From: Rhizobium leguminosarum
GTDB lineage: Bacteria; Pseudomonadota; Alphaproteobacteria; Rhizobiales; Rhizobiaceae
Reading direction: 5' to 3'
DNA length: 64,000 nucleotides
Assembly: GCF_004123835.1 (NCBI RefSeq)
Contig: NZ_MZMU01000012.1
Location: forward strand, 186,001 to 250,000
Shown: piece by piece, positions 47,314-55,944 of the stretch
How positions within the stretch are numbered: the first letter of the stretch is position 1
How the letters are laid out: each line of letters opens with the position of its first letter
Position numbers and translations under genes: made by a program
Notes under the pieces: generated by a model
Told to the model about the DNA's origin: nothing
What the model saw: the letters and a program-made list of their open reading frames with translations, nothing else
Databases searched by the model: none

Positions 47314-47421
47314 CTGGAGCATGTCGCACAAAAGTGTGGTGCGGTTTTGCGGTAACGACATGCATAAAGACAAAGACCTAAAGCGCGAGGAGCGAATCTG
47401 AAGGGTTGCGATGCGCTTTAG
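47314..47421. repeat. rhizobial repeat (GCATGTCG family) overlapping the toxin 3' end
   Basis: The element runs from CTGGAGCATGTCGCACAAAA through GTGCGGTTTTGCGGTAACGA, CATGCATAAAGACAAAGACC and AAGCGCGAGGAGCGA to ATGCGCTTTAG. GCATGTCG and CGACATGC within it are inverted, so it can fold. I recognise the order of these blocks from many rhizobial intergenic spaces. Its right end (47378-47421) is read as the last codons and the stop of the minus-strand toxin gene. Confidence 0.72.
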
Positions 47422-47845
47422 CGGCGAACGGGCTCAGTTTTCTTGCCTTGGCGAGGTCAAGAAATCTCGCCTTGATCGTTGCAAAAAGTCCAGGCGGAAT
47501 GAAGCCATAAGCGAGTATTCCTCTGCTGCCCGGCACGGGCGAAAGTCCGCCGTTCGGCCATTCATCGATATTGTATTCCGAGATGATGACCCAACTCGGC
47601 TCATCATCCAGACCGATCGCCTGCTTCACTTTCGGCGGGATTTCGATTCCGACCGTTTCGCCAGAAGGCGGGGTGTGCGTGATCGGCAACAGAACGACGT
47701 AGCGGGGATTGGCGAGGCTATCGCTTGCCGCGACGAGACAGGCTGGTCTGTCCTTGCCCTGGTTGCGACCCGCCAATGCTTCGCGCGACCAGAGGTAATC
47801 GTAGCGCACGACCAAGCCCGGCCTCGGTTCGGGAATCGACACCAT
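47378..47845 (-). CDS. PemK/MazF-like toxin of a type II toxin-antitoxin system
   Basis: A 155-residue protein of the PemK/MazF-like group. Typical parts are PRPGLVVRYDYLWSREALAG, then GKDRPACLVAASDS, RYVVLLPITHTPP, KQAIGLDDEPSWVIISEYNIDEWP, and the basic stretch FATIKARFLDLAKARKL. MazF-fold toxins cut mRNA. Six bases separate it from the antitoxin gene upstream. The last residues, about KAHRNPSDSLLAL, and the stop come from a dispersed rhizobial repeat (47314-47421), so the original end was probably different. Whether it is still toxic is unknown. Confidence 0.82.
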   Translation of the reverse strand: MVSIPEPRPGLVVRYDYLWSREALAGRNQGKDRPACLVAASDSLANPRYVVLLPITHTPPSGETVGIEIPPKVKQAIGLDDEPSWVIISEYNIDEWPNGGLSPVPGSRGILAYGFIPPGLFATIKARFLDLAKARKLSPFAAKAHRNPSDSLLAL

Positions 47846-47851
47846 GCGATG

Positions 47852-48109
47852 TTATTTCAGCAATTCATCGAGAGGAGCGTGGACAGGATCCATCTCTGCA
47901 CGCTCGACGGCATCGATGACGACAGAGAGGCCATCGGCGGTTTTGTGCGTCCGTTGCGCGGCGGCCTTCAGCCAATCATAGTGTTCCGCGGACATGAGAA
48001 CGAATTCACGACGGCCATGCCGGGTGATCTCGACAGGTTCACGTTGCGCCTGATGCTGGAATTCGCCGAATTTACGCTGAAATTCCAGAGCCGTGGTCTG
48101 AGCCATCAT
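47852..48109 (-). CDS. Phd/YefM-like antitoxin
   Basis: An 85-residue antitoxin. The N-terminal half is a Phd/YefM-type DNA-binding fold (TTALEFQRKFGEFQHQAQREPVEITRHGRREFVLMSAEHYDWL), ending in the usual Y.WL motif. The C-terminal tail, expected to wrap the toxin, is RAEMDPVHAPLDELLK. It comes before the toxin gene, as is usual. A 28-bp perfect palindrome begins 19 bases upstream of the start and should be its operator. Two ATGs are adjacent; I use the first (48109). Confidence 0.87.
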   Translation of the reverse strand: MMAQTTALEFQRKFGEFQHQAQREPVEITRHGRREFVLMSAEHYDWLKAAAQRTHKTADGLSVVIDAVERAEMDPVHAPLDELLK

Positions 48110-48127
48110 ACCCGTTCCAACTTACGA

Positions 48128-48155
48128 TATCCGAATTATACGTATAATTCGGATA
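48128..48155. promoter_or_regulatory. 28-bp perfect palindrome, likely TA autoregulatory operator
   Basis: TATCCGAATTATAC is followed directly by its exact complement GTATAATTCGGATA (48128-48155). It lies 19 to 46 bases upstream of the antitoxin ATG, and its centre contains TATAAT (48143-48148 on the plus strand) and ATTATA. Antitoxins of this fold bind such palindromes over their own promoter, so this is a strong operator candidate. Confidence 0.75.
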
Positions 48156-48167
48156 AATTCAAGCCTG

Positions 48168-48932
48168 TCACGTCACTGCGATCGTCAACTCTGCGACAAA
48201 GTCATAGGCATCGCCGCGATAGAGCGAGCGGGTGAATTCGACGGCGCGGCCGGAGCCGAGGTAGGAGATACGCTCGATCGACAGGCCGGCCGCACCGGCG
48301 GAGACGCCGAGAAGCTGGGCGTCGGCTTCCTTCATATTGGTCGCGGAGATGCGCTGCACGGCGCGCACCGGGCGGACCTGGAGGCGTTCGAGTTCGGCAT
48401 AGAGCGAATTGGTGACGGCCGAGGGATCAGGCAGGAATTCGCCGGAGACGCTGGCATTCTCGATCGCCAGCGGCTGGTCGTCGGCGATGCGCAGGCGGGA
48501 AAGGCGCGAAACCTTGACGTCGGTACCGAGGCCAAGGATCATCATCTCGTCGGGTGAGGGGGTGTGAACGCCCTTGTGCAGCCATTCGGAGCGCGAGGAC
48601 ATGCCGCGGCGCGCCATGTCCTCGGTGAAGGAAGTGAGTTGCGACAGGCGCTGCTCAACCTTGGAGACCGGCTTGGCGACGAAGGTGCCCGAGCCGTGAC
48701 GGCGCACCAATAAGCCGTCGGCGACGAGTTCGTCGATCGCCTTGCGCACGGTGACGCGGCTGACGGCGGCGAATTCGGCGATGTCGCGTTCCGGCGGCAG
48801 CGCATCGCCGTGCCCGAGCGTGCCGGTGCGCACGGCTCCTTCCAGCGTGCGGCGCAGCTTGACGTAGAGCGGACCTGTGCCGGCTGCCTGCAGGCGCTCC
48901 AGGGAAAGGAGGGTGGCGAGGTCGTCGGTCAT
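48168..48932 (-). CDS. GntR-family (UTRA/HutC) transcriptional regulator
   Basis: A 254-residue regulator. The GntR winged helix is GPLYVKLRRTLEGAVRTGTLGHGDALPPERDIAEFAAVSRVTVRKAIDELVADGLLVRRHGSGTFVA near 20-85, and a UTRA ligand domain follows (about 105-250; SVSRL-like KVSRLSRLRIADDQPLAIENASV). Members of this group respond to phosphosugars such as GlcNAc-6-P. The ATG at 48932 overlaps the stop of the kinase gene upstream (ATGA), so both are translated together. It probably controls the divergent sugar importer operon starting at 50339. Confidence 0.9.
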   Translation of the reverse strand: MTDDLATLLSLERLQAAGTGPLYVKLRRTLEGAVRTGTLGHGDALPPERDIAEFAAVSRVTVRKAIDELVADGLLVRRHGSGTFVAKPVSKVEQRLSQLTSFTEDMARRGMSSRSEWLHKGVHTPSPDEMMILGLGTDVKVSRLSRLRIADDQPLAIENASVSGEFLPDPSAVTNSLYAELERLQVRPVRAVQRISATNMKEADAQLLGVSAGAAGLSIERISYLGSGRAVEFTRSLYRGDAYDFVAELTIAVT

Positions 48933-49813
48933 GCCGCACCTCTCTGCCTGTCGTTCAAGAGCTTGACCGCAAGTTCCACCGCGCCCTGCAGGGCATCGCC
49001 TTTCGGCCTGGCGAGCAGCGACTTGTAGTGTTCGGAAAGCCAGGGTTCGTAGGCTTCGGCAAGTCCGCCGAGCAGGCAGATCGACGGGCATTCGGGCCAG
49101 AGCAGCGCTTCGAGACTTTCGCCGATCGCCGTTGCGGCATCCGTGACGATGCCGGCCGCGACGGCATCGCCTTTGGCCGCGTGTTCGAAGACGATCGGCG
49201 CGTAACGAGCAAAATCCTTTGGTCTTGCCGAATGGGCGAACTCGACGATGCGCTCGGGATCATGGCCATATTCGGTCATGACCGCGTCGGTGATCGGCGA
49301 TGCCGGGCGCACCCCATCATGGGCAAGCAGCGATCGTTCCAGGAGGTCGCGGCCGAGGCGGGCACCGCTTGCCTGGTCGCCGACAACGAAACCCCAGCCG
49401 CCGATGCCGTTCAGCCGGCCGTCCTTGCGGGCATTATAGACCGAGCCTGTTCCGAAGGCGCCGACGATGCCGTCGGCATCGCCGAGCGCACCCTGCAGGG
49501 CGATCAGCGCATCGGTGACGACGCGGCCTTCGGCAAAGGGCAGGGCCTTTTCGATTCGCCTGCCGTAATCGCCGACATTGGCGCCGGCGACGCCGACGAC
49601 GGCTGCGACAGAGGAAAGGGTTTCAGCGGCAAGCCCGGCATCGCTTAGCGCCTGCCGCGCGGATTCGACGATGTTGAGAAGAGAGTTTTCCAGATCCGAC
49701 AGGATGTTGGCAGGGCCGGCCTTGCCGCGGCCGATGACATTGCCGTTCCTGTCCGCGACTGCGGCCCGGCAGCTCGTTCCGCCGCCGTCTATGCCGATTG
49801 CAAGCTCTGTCAT
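48929..49813 (-). CDS. BadF/BadG-type sugar kinase (N-acetylglucosamine kinase-like)
   Basis: A 294-residue ASKHA-fold ATPase of the BadF/BadG/BcrA/BcrD type. The phosphate-binding motif AIGIDGGGTSCRAAVADRNG opens it. Other conserved parts are GRGKAGPANI, SVAAVVGVAGANVGDYGRRI, VGAFGTGSVYNARKDGRLNGIGGWGFVVGDQASGARLG near 130-165, and CLLGGLAEAY. Members related to this one phosphorylate glucosamine or N-acetylglucosamine. The start at 49813 has GGAGG before it. It overlaps the GntR regulator by 4 bases and is divergent from the sugar importer, so it most likely phosphorylates the imported sugar. Confidence 0.87.
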   Translation of the reverse strand: MTELAIGIDGGGTSCRAAVADRNGNVIGRGKAGPANILSDLENSLLNIVESARQALSDAGLAAETLSSVAAVVGVAGANVGDYGRRIEKALPFAEGRVVTDALIALQGALGDADGIVGAFGTGSVYNARKDGRLNGIGGWGFVVGDQASGARLGRDLLERSLLAHDGVRPASPITDAVMTEYGHDPERIVEFAHSARPKDFARYAPIVFEHAAKGDAVAAGIVTDAATAIGESLEALLWPECPSICLLGGLAEAYEPWLSEHYKSLLARPKGDALQGAVELAVKLLNDRQRGAA

Positions 49814-50338
49814 CGGGCCTCCGAATATGCCGTTCCCCATGGTTTTTAATACAATACCAAAAAAATACCATTTACCAAGTGGGAATGATGGAGAAAATTC
49901 ATCTTTTTATCATATTGATTTTCCTAAATAAAATTTTTTAATCAATTTTATCCGGCCAAAAAGTTAAATTCGGCTGGACAATTGGTATTTTTTTGGCCTT
50001 AATTCGGCAAAAGGGAACAGCGCTTCGATGCCTACGAAAACCGGCAGTTAAACCAAGCCGGAACCGCTTCGAGGATGATCGAGATGACGACCTGCCAGCC
50101 CATCAAGCTGGTGGCGAAGGTCAGGCATCCATCGGCTTTCCCCATCATTTCGCCACCCGGTGCAGACGCCGGGAAGGCGCGCAGTTCGGCCGCAGGCGTT
50201 CGCCTTCGTGTCCGTTGAGCTTTCGGGACCGGCATTACTGGCGGTCCTCCAAGGGGCGTTGGGTGTTACCTCAGACACGCCAATTGCTTGTTTCAGATCG
50301 AAAACAGCGCCTCGCGGCGCTTAAAACAGGAGAGGGAA
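49814..50338. promoter_or_regulatory. divergent control region with ATACCA / TGGTAT boxes
   Basis: The first part (about 49840-50010) is very AT-rich. ATACCA occurs at 49854-49859 and 49865-49870, 11 bases apart, and its complement TGGTAT at 49983-49988. HutC-type GntR regulators bind inverted boxes with TGGT..ACCA, so these are candidate sites on both promoters. From about 50040 to 50270 the sequence is GC-rich; short open frames on both strands show no family I know. AGGAGAGGG before 50339 is the ribosome site of the next gene. Confidence 0.5.
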
Positions 50339-51598
50339 ATGAAAAACACTGCTCTGAAAAGCTTGCTGCTTGCCTCAAGCCTGCTGACGTCGGCAGGTCT
50401 CGTCCATGCCGCCGACGTCACGCTGACGGTCGAAAGCTGGCGTAACGACGACCTGCAGATCTGGCAAGAGAAGATCATCCCGGCCTTCGAAGCGAAGAAC
50501 CCGGGCATCAAGATCGTCTTCTCGCCGACCGCGCCGACCGAATACAATGCCTCGCTGAACGCCAAGCTCGATGCCGGCTCCGCCGGCGATATCATCACCT
50601 GCCGTCCGTTCGACGCCTCGCTCGAACTTTTCAACAAGAAGCAGCTCGCCGACATCACCAGCCTGCCTGGCATGGAGAACTTCTCGCCGGTCGCCAAGGC
50701 CGCCTGGAGCACCGACGACGGCAAGTCGACCTTCTGCGTGCCGATGGCTTCGGTCATCCACGGCTTCATCTACAACAAGGATGCCTTCGACAAGCTCGGC
50801 ATCTCGGTGCCGAAGACGCAGGACGAATTCTACGCAGCGCTCGACAAGATCAAGGCCGACGGCACCTACATCCCGCTCGCCATGGGCACGAAGGACCTCT
50901 GGGAAGCCGCTACCATGGGCTACCAGAACATCGGCCCGAACTACTGGAAGGGTGAGGACGGCCGCGCCGCCCTGATCGCCGGCAAGCAAAAGCTGACGGA
51001 TGCCGACTGGGTCAAGCCCTATGAAGAGCTTGCCAAGTGGAAGCCCTATCTCGGCGACGGTTTTGAAGCCCAGACCTACTCCGACAGCCAGAACCTGTTC
51101 ACGCTCGGCCGTGCAGCGATCTATCCGGCGGGTTCGTGGGAAATCGCGCTGTTCAACAGCCAGGCCCAGTTCAAGATGGGCGCCTTCCCGCCGCCGGTTC
51201 CGAAGGCAGGCGACACGGGCTACATCTCCGACCATCCGGATATCGGCGTCGCGCTGAACGCGAAGAGCACTCATGCTGAGGAAGCCAAGAAGTTCCTCAG
51301 CTGGGTCGCTTCGCCGGAGTTCGCAGATATCTACGCCAACTCGCTGCCGGGCTTCTTCAGCCTGAACTCCACCCCGGTCAAGATGTCCGATCCGCTCGCT
51401 CAGGAATTCGTTTCCTGGCGCGGCCCGTACAAGTCGACGGTGCGCTCGACCTACCAGATCCTGTCGCGTGGCACGCCGAACCTCGAAAACGAGACGTGGG
51501 TCGAATCGGCCAACGTGATCAACGGCACGGATACGCCTGCGGTTGCCGCCAAGAAGCTGCAGGACGGCCTCGACAGCTGGTACAAGCCGGCCAAGTGA
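50339..51598 (+). CDS. sugar ABC transporter substrate-binding protein
   Basis: A 419-residue periplasmic sugar-binding protein (SBP family 1) with a Sec signal peptide (MKNTALKSLLLASSLLTSAG to VHAAD). Typical parts are VESWRNDDLQIWQEKIIPAFEAKNPGIKIVF, GDIITCRPFDASLELFNKKQLADITSLPGM, GFIYNKDAFDKLGISVPKTQDEFYAALDKI and FTLGRAAIYPAGSWEIALFN. The last marks binding of oligosaccharides or glucosides. GlcNAc or a related sugar is the best guess from the divergent kinase. It is separated from the permease genes by about 220 bases holding a hairpin and repeat fragments. Confidence 0.92.
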   Translation: MKNTALKSLLLASSLLTSAGLVHAADVTLTVESWRNDDLQIWQEKIIPAFEAKNPGIKIVFSPTAPTEYNASLNAKLDAGSAGDIITCRPFDASLELFNKKQLADITSLPGMENFSPVAKAAWSTDDGKSTFCVPMASVIHGFIYNKDAFDKLGISVPKTQDEFYAALDKIKADGTYIPLAMGTKDLWEAATMGYQNIGPNYWKGEDGRAALIAGKQKLTDADWVKPYEELAKWKPYLGDGFEAQTYSDSQNLFTLGRAAIYPAGSWEIALFNSQAQFKMGAFPPPVPKAGDTGYISDHPDIGVALNAKSTHAEEAKKFLSWVASPEFADIYANSLPGFFSLNSTPVKMSDPLAQEFVSWRGPYKSTVRSTYQILSRGTPNLENETWVESANVINGTDTPAVAAKKLQDGLDSWYKPAK

Positions 51599-51609
51599 TA
51601 GCGTGTGAG

Positions 51610-51762
51610 AGGGGCGGCGTTTGCCGCCCTTCATTCGGCCTGCCGGCCACCTTCTCCCACTTCAGGGGAGAGGGAGACTCGCAGCGACCTCCCAGCCCGA
51701 CATGGCATCAAAGCAGGGCACATTCCTTCTCCCCACAGCCGGAGAGAGGGTCAGGGGTGAGG
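51610..51762. repeat. hairpin and degenerate RIME-like repeat inside the sugar ABC operon
   Basis: GGGGCGGCGTTTGCCGCCCTTC (51611-51632) is a strong hairpin directly behind the binding-protein gene. A worn copy of the TTCTCCCC family follows (51631-51676, TCATTCGGCC to GGGAGAGGGAG) and another fragment at about 51725-51762 (TTCTCCCCACAG to GGTGAGG). It separates the binding-protein gene from the first permease gene, as repeats do in the other ABC operons here. Confidence 0.65.
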
Positions 51763-51821
51763 CGCAATGTTTTCCATCTGCGCTGCACCTTGCGGCCAGT
51801 CGACAAGAACAGGCAAAAGCC

Positions 51822-52769
51822 ATGAGCGAAACCGACAACACGATCGATATCGTCCCGATCAGGCGCCCGGTGCGCTGGCACATCTTCGTCTTCATGCTGC
51901 CGGCCCTGATCGTCTATTCCGCTGTCATGGTGCTGCCGCTCATCGAAACCCTTCGGCTGTCGCTCTACAATACGGTCGACGGGCAGCCGGCCTTCGTCGG
52001 ACTGGCGAATTTCAAAGTGCTGTTCGGCGATGCGCGCTGGGCGCGCGATTTCTGGAATGCCCTTGTCAATAATCTGATCTTCTTTGCCATCCACATGTGC
52101 CTGCAGAACCCGATCGGCGTGGCGCTTGCCGCCCTGCTTTCGGTGCCGAAGTTGCGCGGCGTCGCCTTCTACCGCACGGCGATGTTCCTGCCGACGCTCT
52201 TGTCCTTCGTCATCGTCGGTTTCATCTGGAAGCTCATCCTTTCGCCGATCTGGGGTGTGGCGCCCTGGATGCTCGATCTCATCGGGTTGAAATTCCTGTT
52301 CGCACCCTGGCTCGGCAAGTCCGGTTCGGCGCTGATCGCGGTGTCGCTGATCTCGAATTGGCAATATATCGGCATTCCGATGATGCTGATCTATGCCGCA
52401 CTGCTCAGCATCCCCGAAGAGGTGATCGAGGCGGCCGAATGCGACGGCATTACCGGTTGGGCCCAGTTCTGGAAAATCAAGCTGCCGCTCATCCTGCCGG
52501 CGATCGGCATCATCTCGATCCTGACTTTCGTCGGCAATTTCAACGCCTTCGACCTGGTCTATACCGTGCAGGGCGCGCTTGCCGGGCCTGACATGTCGAC
52601 CGACATTCTCGGCACACTACTCTACCGCACCTTCTTCGGTTTCCAGCTTCAGCTCGGCGACCGCTCGATGGGCGCGACGATTGCCACGGTGATGTTCCTC
52701 ATCATTCTCGCCGGCGTCTCGCTTTATCTGTTCGTCATCCAGCGGCGCATGCGTCGCTACCAGTTCTGA
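51822..52769 (+). CDS. sugar ABC transporter permease (MalF/UgpA-type)
   Basis: About 315 residues with some six membrane helices, the first one near 30 (WHIFVFMLPALIVYSAVMVLPL). The ATPase-contact EAA loop is EVIEAAECDGITGWAQFWKIKLPLILPAI near residue 210. The start at 51822 (MSETDNTIDIVPIRRP) is the natural one, although only AGGCAAAAG precedes it; frames open upstream run through the repeat. It pairs with the next permease, whose gene begins after 9 bases. Confidence 0.9.
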   Translation: MSETDNTIDIVPIRRPVRWHIFVFMLPALIVYSAVMVLPLIETLRLSLYNTVDGQPAFVGLANFKVLFGDARWARDFWNALVNNLIFFAIHMCLQNPIGVALAALLSVPKLRGVAFYRTAMFLPTLLSFVIVGFIWKLILSPIWGVAPWMLDLIGLKFLFAPWLGKSGSALIAVSLISNWQYIGIPMMLIYAALLSIPEEVIEAAECDGITGWAQFWKIKLPLILPAIGIISILTFVGNFNAFDLVYTVQGALAGPDMSTDILGTLLYRTFFGFQLQLGDRSMGATIATVMFLIILAGVSLYLFVIQRRMRRYQF

Positions 52770-52778
52770 GGAGCGCGC

Positions 52779-53618
52779 ATGTCCAAGGCACGCACATCTC
52801 CCATCCGCACCGGCCTCGTGCATCTGGCGCTGAGCGCCTATACGCTGGTCGCGCTGTTTCCGGTCTTTCTGACGATCGTCAACTCGTTCAAGGATCGCGC
52901 TTCGATCTTCCGCGAGCCGTTGATGATCCCGACGCCGTCGACCTTCAGCCTCGTCGGCTATCAGACGGTGCTGGGGCAGGGCGATTTCGCCACCTATTTC
53001 CAGAACAGCTTCATCGTCACGATCGTCTCGATCCTGCTGGTGCTGCTGTTCGGTGCCATGGCGGCCTTTGCGCTTTCCGAATACCGTTTCCGCGGCAATA
53101 TGCTGCTCGGGCTCTACATGGCGATCGGTATCATGATCCCGATCCGTCTCGGCACGGTGGCGATCCTGCAGGGCATGGTGGCGGCCGGCCTCGTCAATAC
53201 GCTGACGGCGCTGATCCTCGTCTATACCGCTCAGGGCATACCGCTGGCGATCTTCATCCTGTCGGAATTCATGCGCACCGTTTCGGACGACCTGAAGAAT
53301 GCCGGCCGCATCGACGGGCTCTCCGAATATGCGATCTTCTTCCGGCTGGTGCTGCCGCTGGTGCGCCCGGCCATGGCGACGGTTGCGGTCTTCACCATGA
53401 TCCCGATCTGGAACGATCTCTGGTTCCCGCTGATCCTGGCGCCCTCCGAGGCGACCAAGACGGTCACGCTCGGCTCGCAGATCTTCATCGGTCAGTTCGT
53501 CACCAACTGGAATGCGGTGCTGGCGGCGCTGTCGCTGGCGATCCTGCCGATCCTCGTCCTCTACGTCATCTTCTCGCGGCAGCTGATCCGCGGCATCACG
53601 TCAGGAGCCGTCAAGTGA
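52779..53618 (+). CDS. sugar ABC transporter permease (MalG/UgpE-type)
   Basis: A 279-residue permease with about six membrane helices (LVHLALSAYTLVALFPVFLTIVNSFKD at the start). The EAA loop is KNAGRIDGLSEYAIFFRLVLPLVRPAM near 170, with glycine in place. It forms the channel with the upstream permease. GAGGAG precedes the ATG at 9 bases after the preceding stop. The gene overlaps the start of the next gene by 4 bases, so the oxidoreductase is part of the same unit. Confidence 0.92.
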   Translation: MSKARTSPIRTGLVHLALSAYTLVALFPVFLTIVNSFKDRASIFREPLMIPTPSTFSLVGYQTVLGQGDFATYFQNSFIVTIVSILLVLLFGAMAAFALSEYRFRGNMLLGLYMAIGIMIPIRLGTVAILQGMVAAGLVNTLTALILVYTAQGIPLAIFILSEFMRTVSDDLKNAGRIDGLSEYAIFFRLVLPLVRPAMATVAVFTMIPIWNDLWFPLILAPSEATKTVTLGSQIFIGQFVTNWNAVLAALSLAILPILVLYVIFSRQLIRGITSGAVK

Positions 53619-54679
53619 GCCAATCCGAAAAGCCGATCCGCGTCCTCGTTGCCGGCCTCGGCAACATGGGCCGCAGCCACGCGCTCGCCTATCACAACAA
53701 TCCCGGCTTCGAGATCATCGGTCTCGTCAACCGCTCGACGCCGGAGCTGGCGGCCGAGCTGCAGGGCTACACGATCCATCCCGATTTCACGACGGCGCTG
53801 GCCGAGCTGAAACCGGACCTCTGCTCGATTAACACCTATTCGGACAGCCATGCCGATTATGCTGTTGCCGCCTTCGAGGCCGGCTGTGATGTCTTCGTGG
53901 AAAAGCCGCTGGCGACAACGGTTGCAGACGCCGAGCGCGTCGTCGCGGCCGCCAGGAAGGCGCGGCGCAAGCTGGTGATCGGTTATATCCTTCGCAATCA
54001 CCCTTCCTGGATGAGGCTGATCGAGGAGGCGCGCAAGCTCGGCCCGCCTTACGTCTTCCGCATGAACCTCAACCAGCAGTCCAGCGGCCCGACCTGGGCG
54101 ACGCATAAGTCGCTGATGCGCACGACCTCGCCGATCGTCGATTGCGGCGTGCATTATGTCGACGTCATGTGCCAGATCACCGACGCCAGGGCCGTCGAAG
54201 TGCGCGGCATGGGGCTGCGCATGTCCGACGAGATCGCCGCCGACATGTATAATTATGGTCACCTGCAGGTGCTGTTCGAGGATGGTTCGATCGGCTGGTA
54301 CGAGGCCGGCTGGGGACCGATGATCTCGGAAACTGCCTTCTTTGTGAAAGATGTGATGTCGCCGAAGGGCGCCGTGTCGATCGTCATGGATCCGAACGCC
54401 AAGTCCGATGATATCGACACGCACACCAAGACCTCGGTGATCCGTCTGCACACGGCCGAGACCGGGCCTGACGGCAAGTTCATCCGACCAGACCAGGACA
54501 TGACGATGGAAGGCGAGCCCGGTCATCAGGCGCTCTGCGACCTGGAACAGGCCTTCATGCTGAGGGCGATCCGCGAGGATCTGGACCTCGACCGCCATAT
54601 GGCGGATGCGGTGGCATCGCTACGCATCTGCCTTGCCGCCGACGAGAGCGTGCGCACCGGCCAGCCGGTCAGATTATAA
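53615..54679 (+). CDS. Gfo/Idh/MocA-family oxidoreductase
   Basis: A 354-residue NAD(P)-dependent oxidoreductase. The Rossmann motif is [20 protein letters not shown] near residue 10, the conserved EKP motif is in [18 protein letters not shown] near 95, and the substrate-side segment is [19 protein letters not shown], which contains the catalytic D..VH pattern. Members act on sugars and cyclitols. It begins with GTG overlapping the stop of the permease gene (GTGA) and precedes the ATPase gene, so it presumably oxidises the sugar brought in or its breakdown product. Confidence 0.92.
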   Translation: MSQSEKPIRVLVAGLGNMGRSHALAYHNNPGFEIIGLVNRSTPELAAELQGYTIHPDFTTALAELKPDLCSINTYSDSHADYAVAAFEAGCDVFVEKPLATTVADAERVVAAARKARRKLVIGYILRNHPSWMRLIEEARKLGPPYVFRMNLNQQSSGPTWATHKSLMRTTSPIVDCGVHYVDVMCQITDARAVEVRGMGLRMSDEIAADMYNYGHLQVLFEDGSIGWYEAGWGPMISETAFFVKDVMSPKGAVSIVMDPNAKSDDIDTHTKTSVIRLHTAETGPDGKFIRPDQDMTMEGEPGHQALCDLEQAFMLRAIREDLDLDRHMADAVASLRICLAADESVRTGQPVRL

Positions 54680-54689
54680 GGAAAGACCC

Positions 54690-55691
54690 GTGGGATCGCT
54701 TCAACTCAAATCCATCCGCAAGACCTATGGCACGCATGAGGTGCTGAAAGGCATCGACCTCGAGGTCAAGGACGGCGAATTCGTCATCTTCGTCGGGCCG
54801 TCGGGCTGCGGGAAATCGACGCTGCTGCGCAGCATCGCTGGCCTCGAAGACGTCACGTCGGGCGCCGTCGTCATCAATGGCCGCGATGAGACGCTGACGC
54901 CGCCAGCCAGGCGCGGTATCGCCATGGTGTTCCAGTCCTACGCGCTCTATCCGCATCTGACGGTCAAGGACAATATGGGGCTCGGTCTCAAGCAGGCCGG
55001 CACTGCCAAGGACGAGATCGAAAGGCGTGTCGGCAAGGCATCGGGGATGCTCTCGCTGGAACCGTATCTGGCGCGCCGGCCGGCCGAGCTCTCCGGCGGC
55101 CAGCGCCAGCGCGTCGCTATCGGCCGCGCCATCGTGCGCGAACCGGAACTCTTCCTGTTCGACGAGCCGCTGTCGAACCTCGATGCGGCGCTGCGCGTCC
55201 AGACCCGCCTCGAAATCGCCCGGCTGCACCGCAGCCTGAAGGCGACGATGATCTATGTCACCCACGACCAGGTCGAGGCGATGACGCTTGCCGACAAGAT
55301 CGTGGTGCTGAATGCCGGCGCGATCGAGCAGATCGGTTCGCCGATGGAACTCTACAAACGACCGGCCAATGTCTTCGTCGCCGGCTTCATCGGCTCGCCG
55401 CAGATGAATTTCATCGCGGCAGAGAAGGTCGGCGACCACAGCGCCAAGACGATCGGCGTACGTCCCGAACACCTGACGTTGTCGCGCGAACAGGGGACTT
55501 GGGCTGCGAAGGTCGTGCATGTCGAGCATCTCGGCGCCGACACGATCATCTATCTGGAATCCGACCAGTGCGGCCTGCTGACCGCACGTCTTTTCGGTGA
55601 GCACCAGTATGAGCCGGACGAGATCGTCTATGCGACCCCGGACCAGGCGCACGTGCATCGTTTCGATGTAGACGACCAGGCGATCCGTTGA
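54690..55691 (+). CDS. sugar ABC transporter ATP-binding protein (UgpC/MalK-type)
   Basis: 333 residues starting at a GTG (54690) with AAGGAAAG upstream. ATPase motifs: Walker [12 protein letters not shown] near 38, Q-loop [11 protein letters not shown], signature [15 protein letters not shown] near 135, Walker [13 protein letters not shown] and switch [13 protein letters not shown]. The C-terminal TOBE domain ([15 protein letters not shown], then [13 protein letters not shown]) is of the MalK/UgpC kind. It closes the importer operon begun by the binding protein at 50339; a RIME-like repeat follows. Confidence 0.93.
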   Translation: MGSLQLKSIRKTYGTHEVLKGIDLEVKDGEFVIFVGPSGCGKSTLLRSIAGLEDVTSGAVVINGRDETLTPPARRGIAMVFQSYALYPHLTVKDNMGLGLKQAGTAKDEIERRVGKASGMLSLEPYLARRPAELSGGQRQRVAIGRAIVREPELFLFDEPLSNLDAALRVQTRLEIARLHRSLKATMIYVTHDQVEAMTLADKIVVLNAGAIEQIGSPMELYKRPANVFVAGFIGSPQMNFIAAEKVGDHSAKTIGVRPEHLTLSREQGTWAAKVVHVEHLGADTIIYLESDQCGLLTARLFGEHQYEPDEIVYATPDQAHVHRFDVDDQAIR

Positions 55692-55697
55692 GTTGTT

Positions 55698-55857
55698 CCC
55701 TTCTCCCCAGCGGGGAGAAGGTGGCCCGAAGGGTCGGATGAGGGGGCCGCACGGCAGAACATTTGTTATTGTTGTGCTGAGCGAGCAGGGCAATCAATGC
55801 TGTGCCGTAGGCCCCCTCATCCGCCTGCCGGCACCTTCTCCCCGCTGGGGAGAAGAG
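55698..55857. repeat. rhizobial intergenic inverted repeat (RIME-like), copy 3
   Basis: Arms at 55698-55746 and 55812-55857 face each other. The right arm is identical over 46 bases to the arm at 37446-37491, and the left arm matches the arm at 5651-5700 almost completely (GGAGAAGGTGGCCCGAAGGG). It lies between two convergent ABC operons. Confidence 0.88.
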
Positions 55858-55944
55858 ATTCGTGGCAGTGCCTTTGTCCCCTTCCCCCCGGCCGAAGCGA
55901 GAAAGATCTGACAGGGCTGCTGTCTCCTCCATCATTCCGACAAC

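Noticed and set aside
47201-47401. A 66-codon plus-strand frame after metH
   Set aside because: It covers the metH terminator and part of the rhizobial repeat, so both explain the sequence better.
50032-50278. Two overlapping minus-strand frames of 67 and 76 codons in the divergent sugar-operon gap
   Set aside because: Neither has a family or a convincing start. One has a hydrophobic end, so a decayed gene is possible but not supported.
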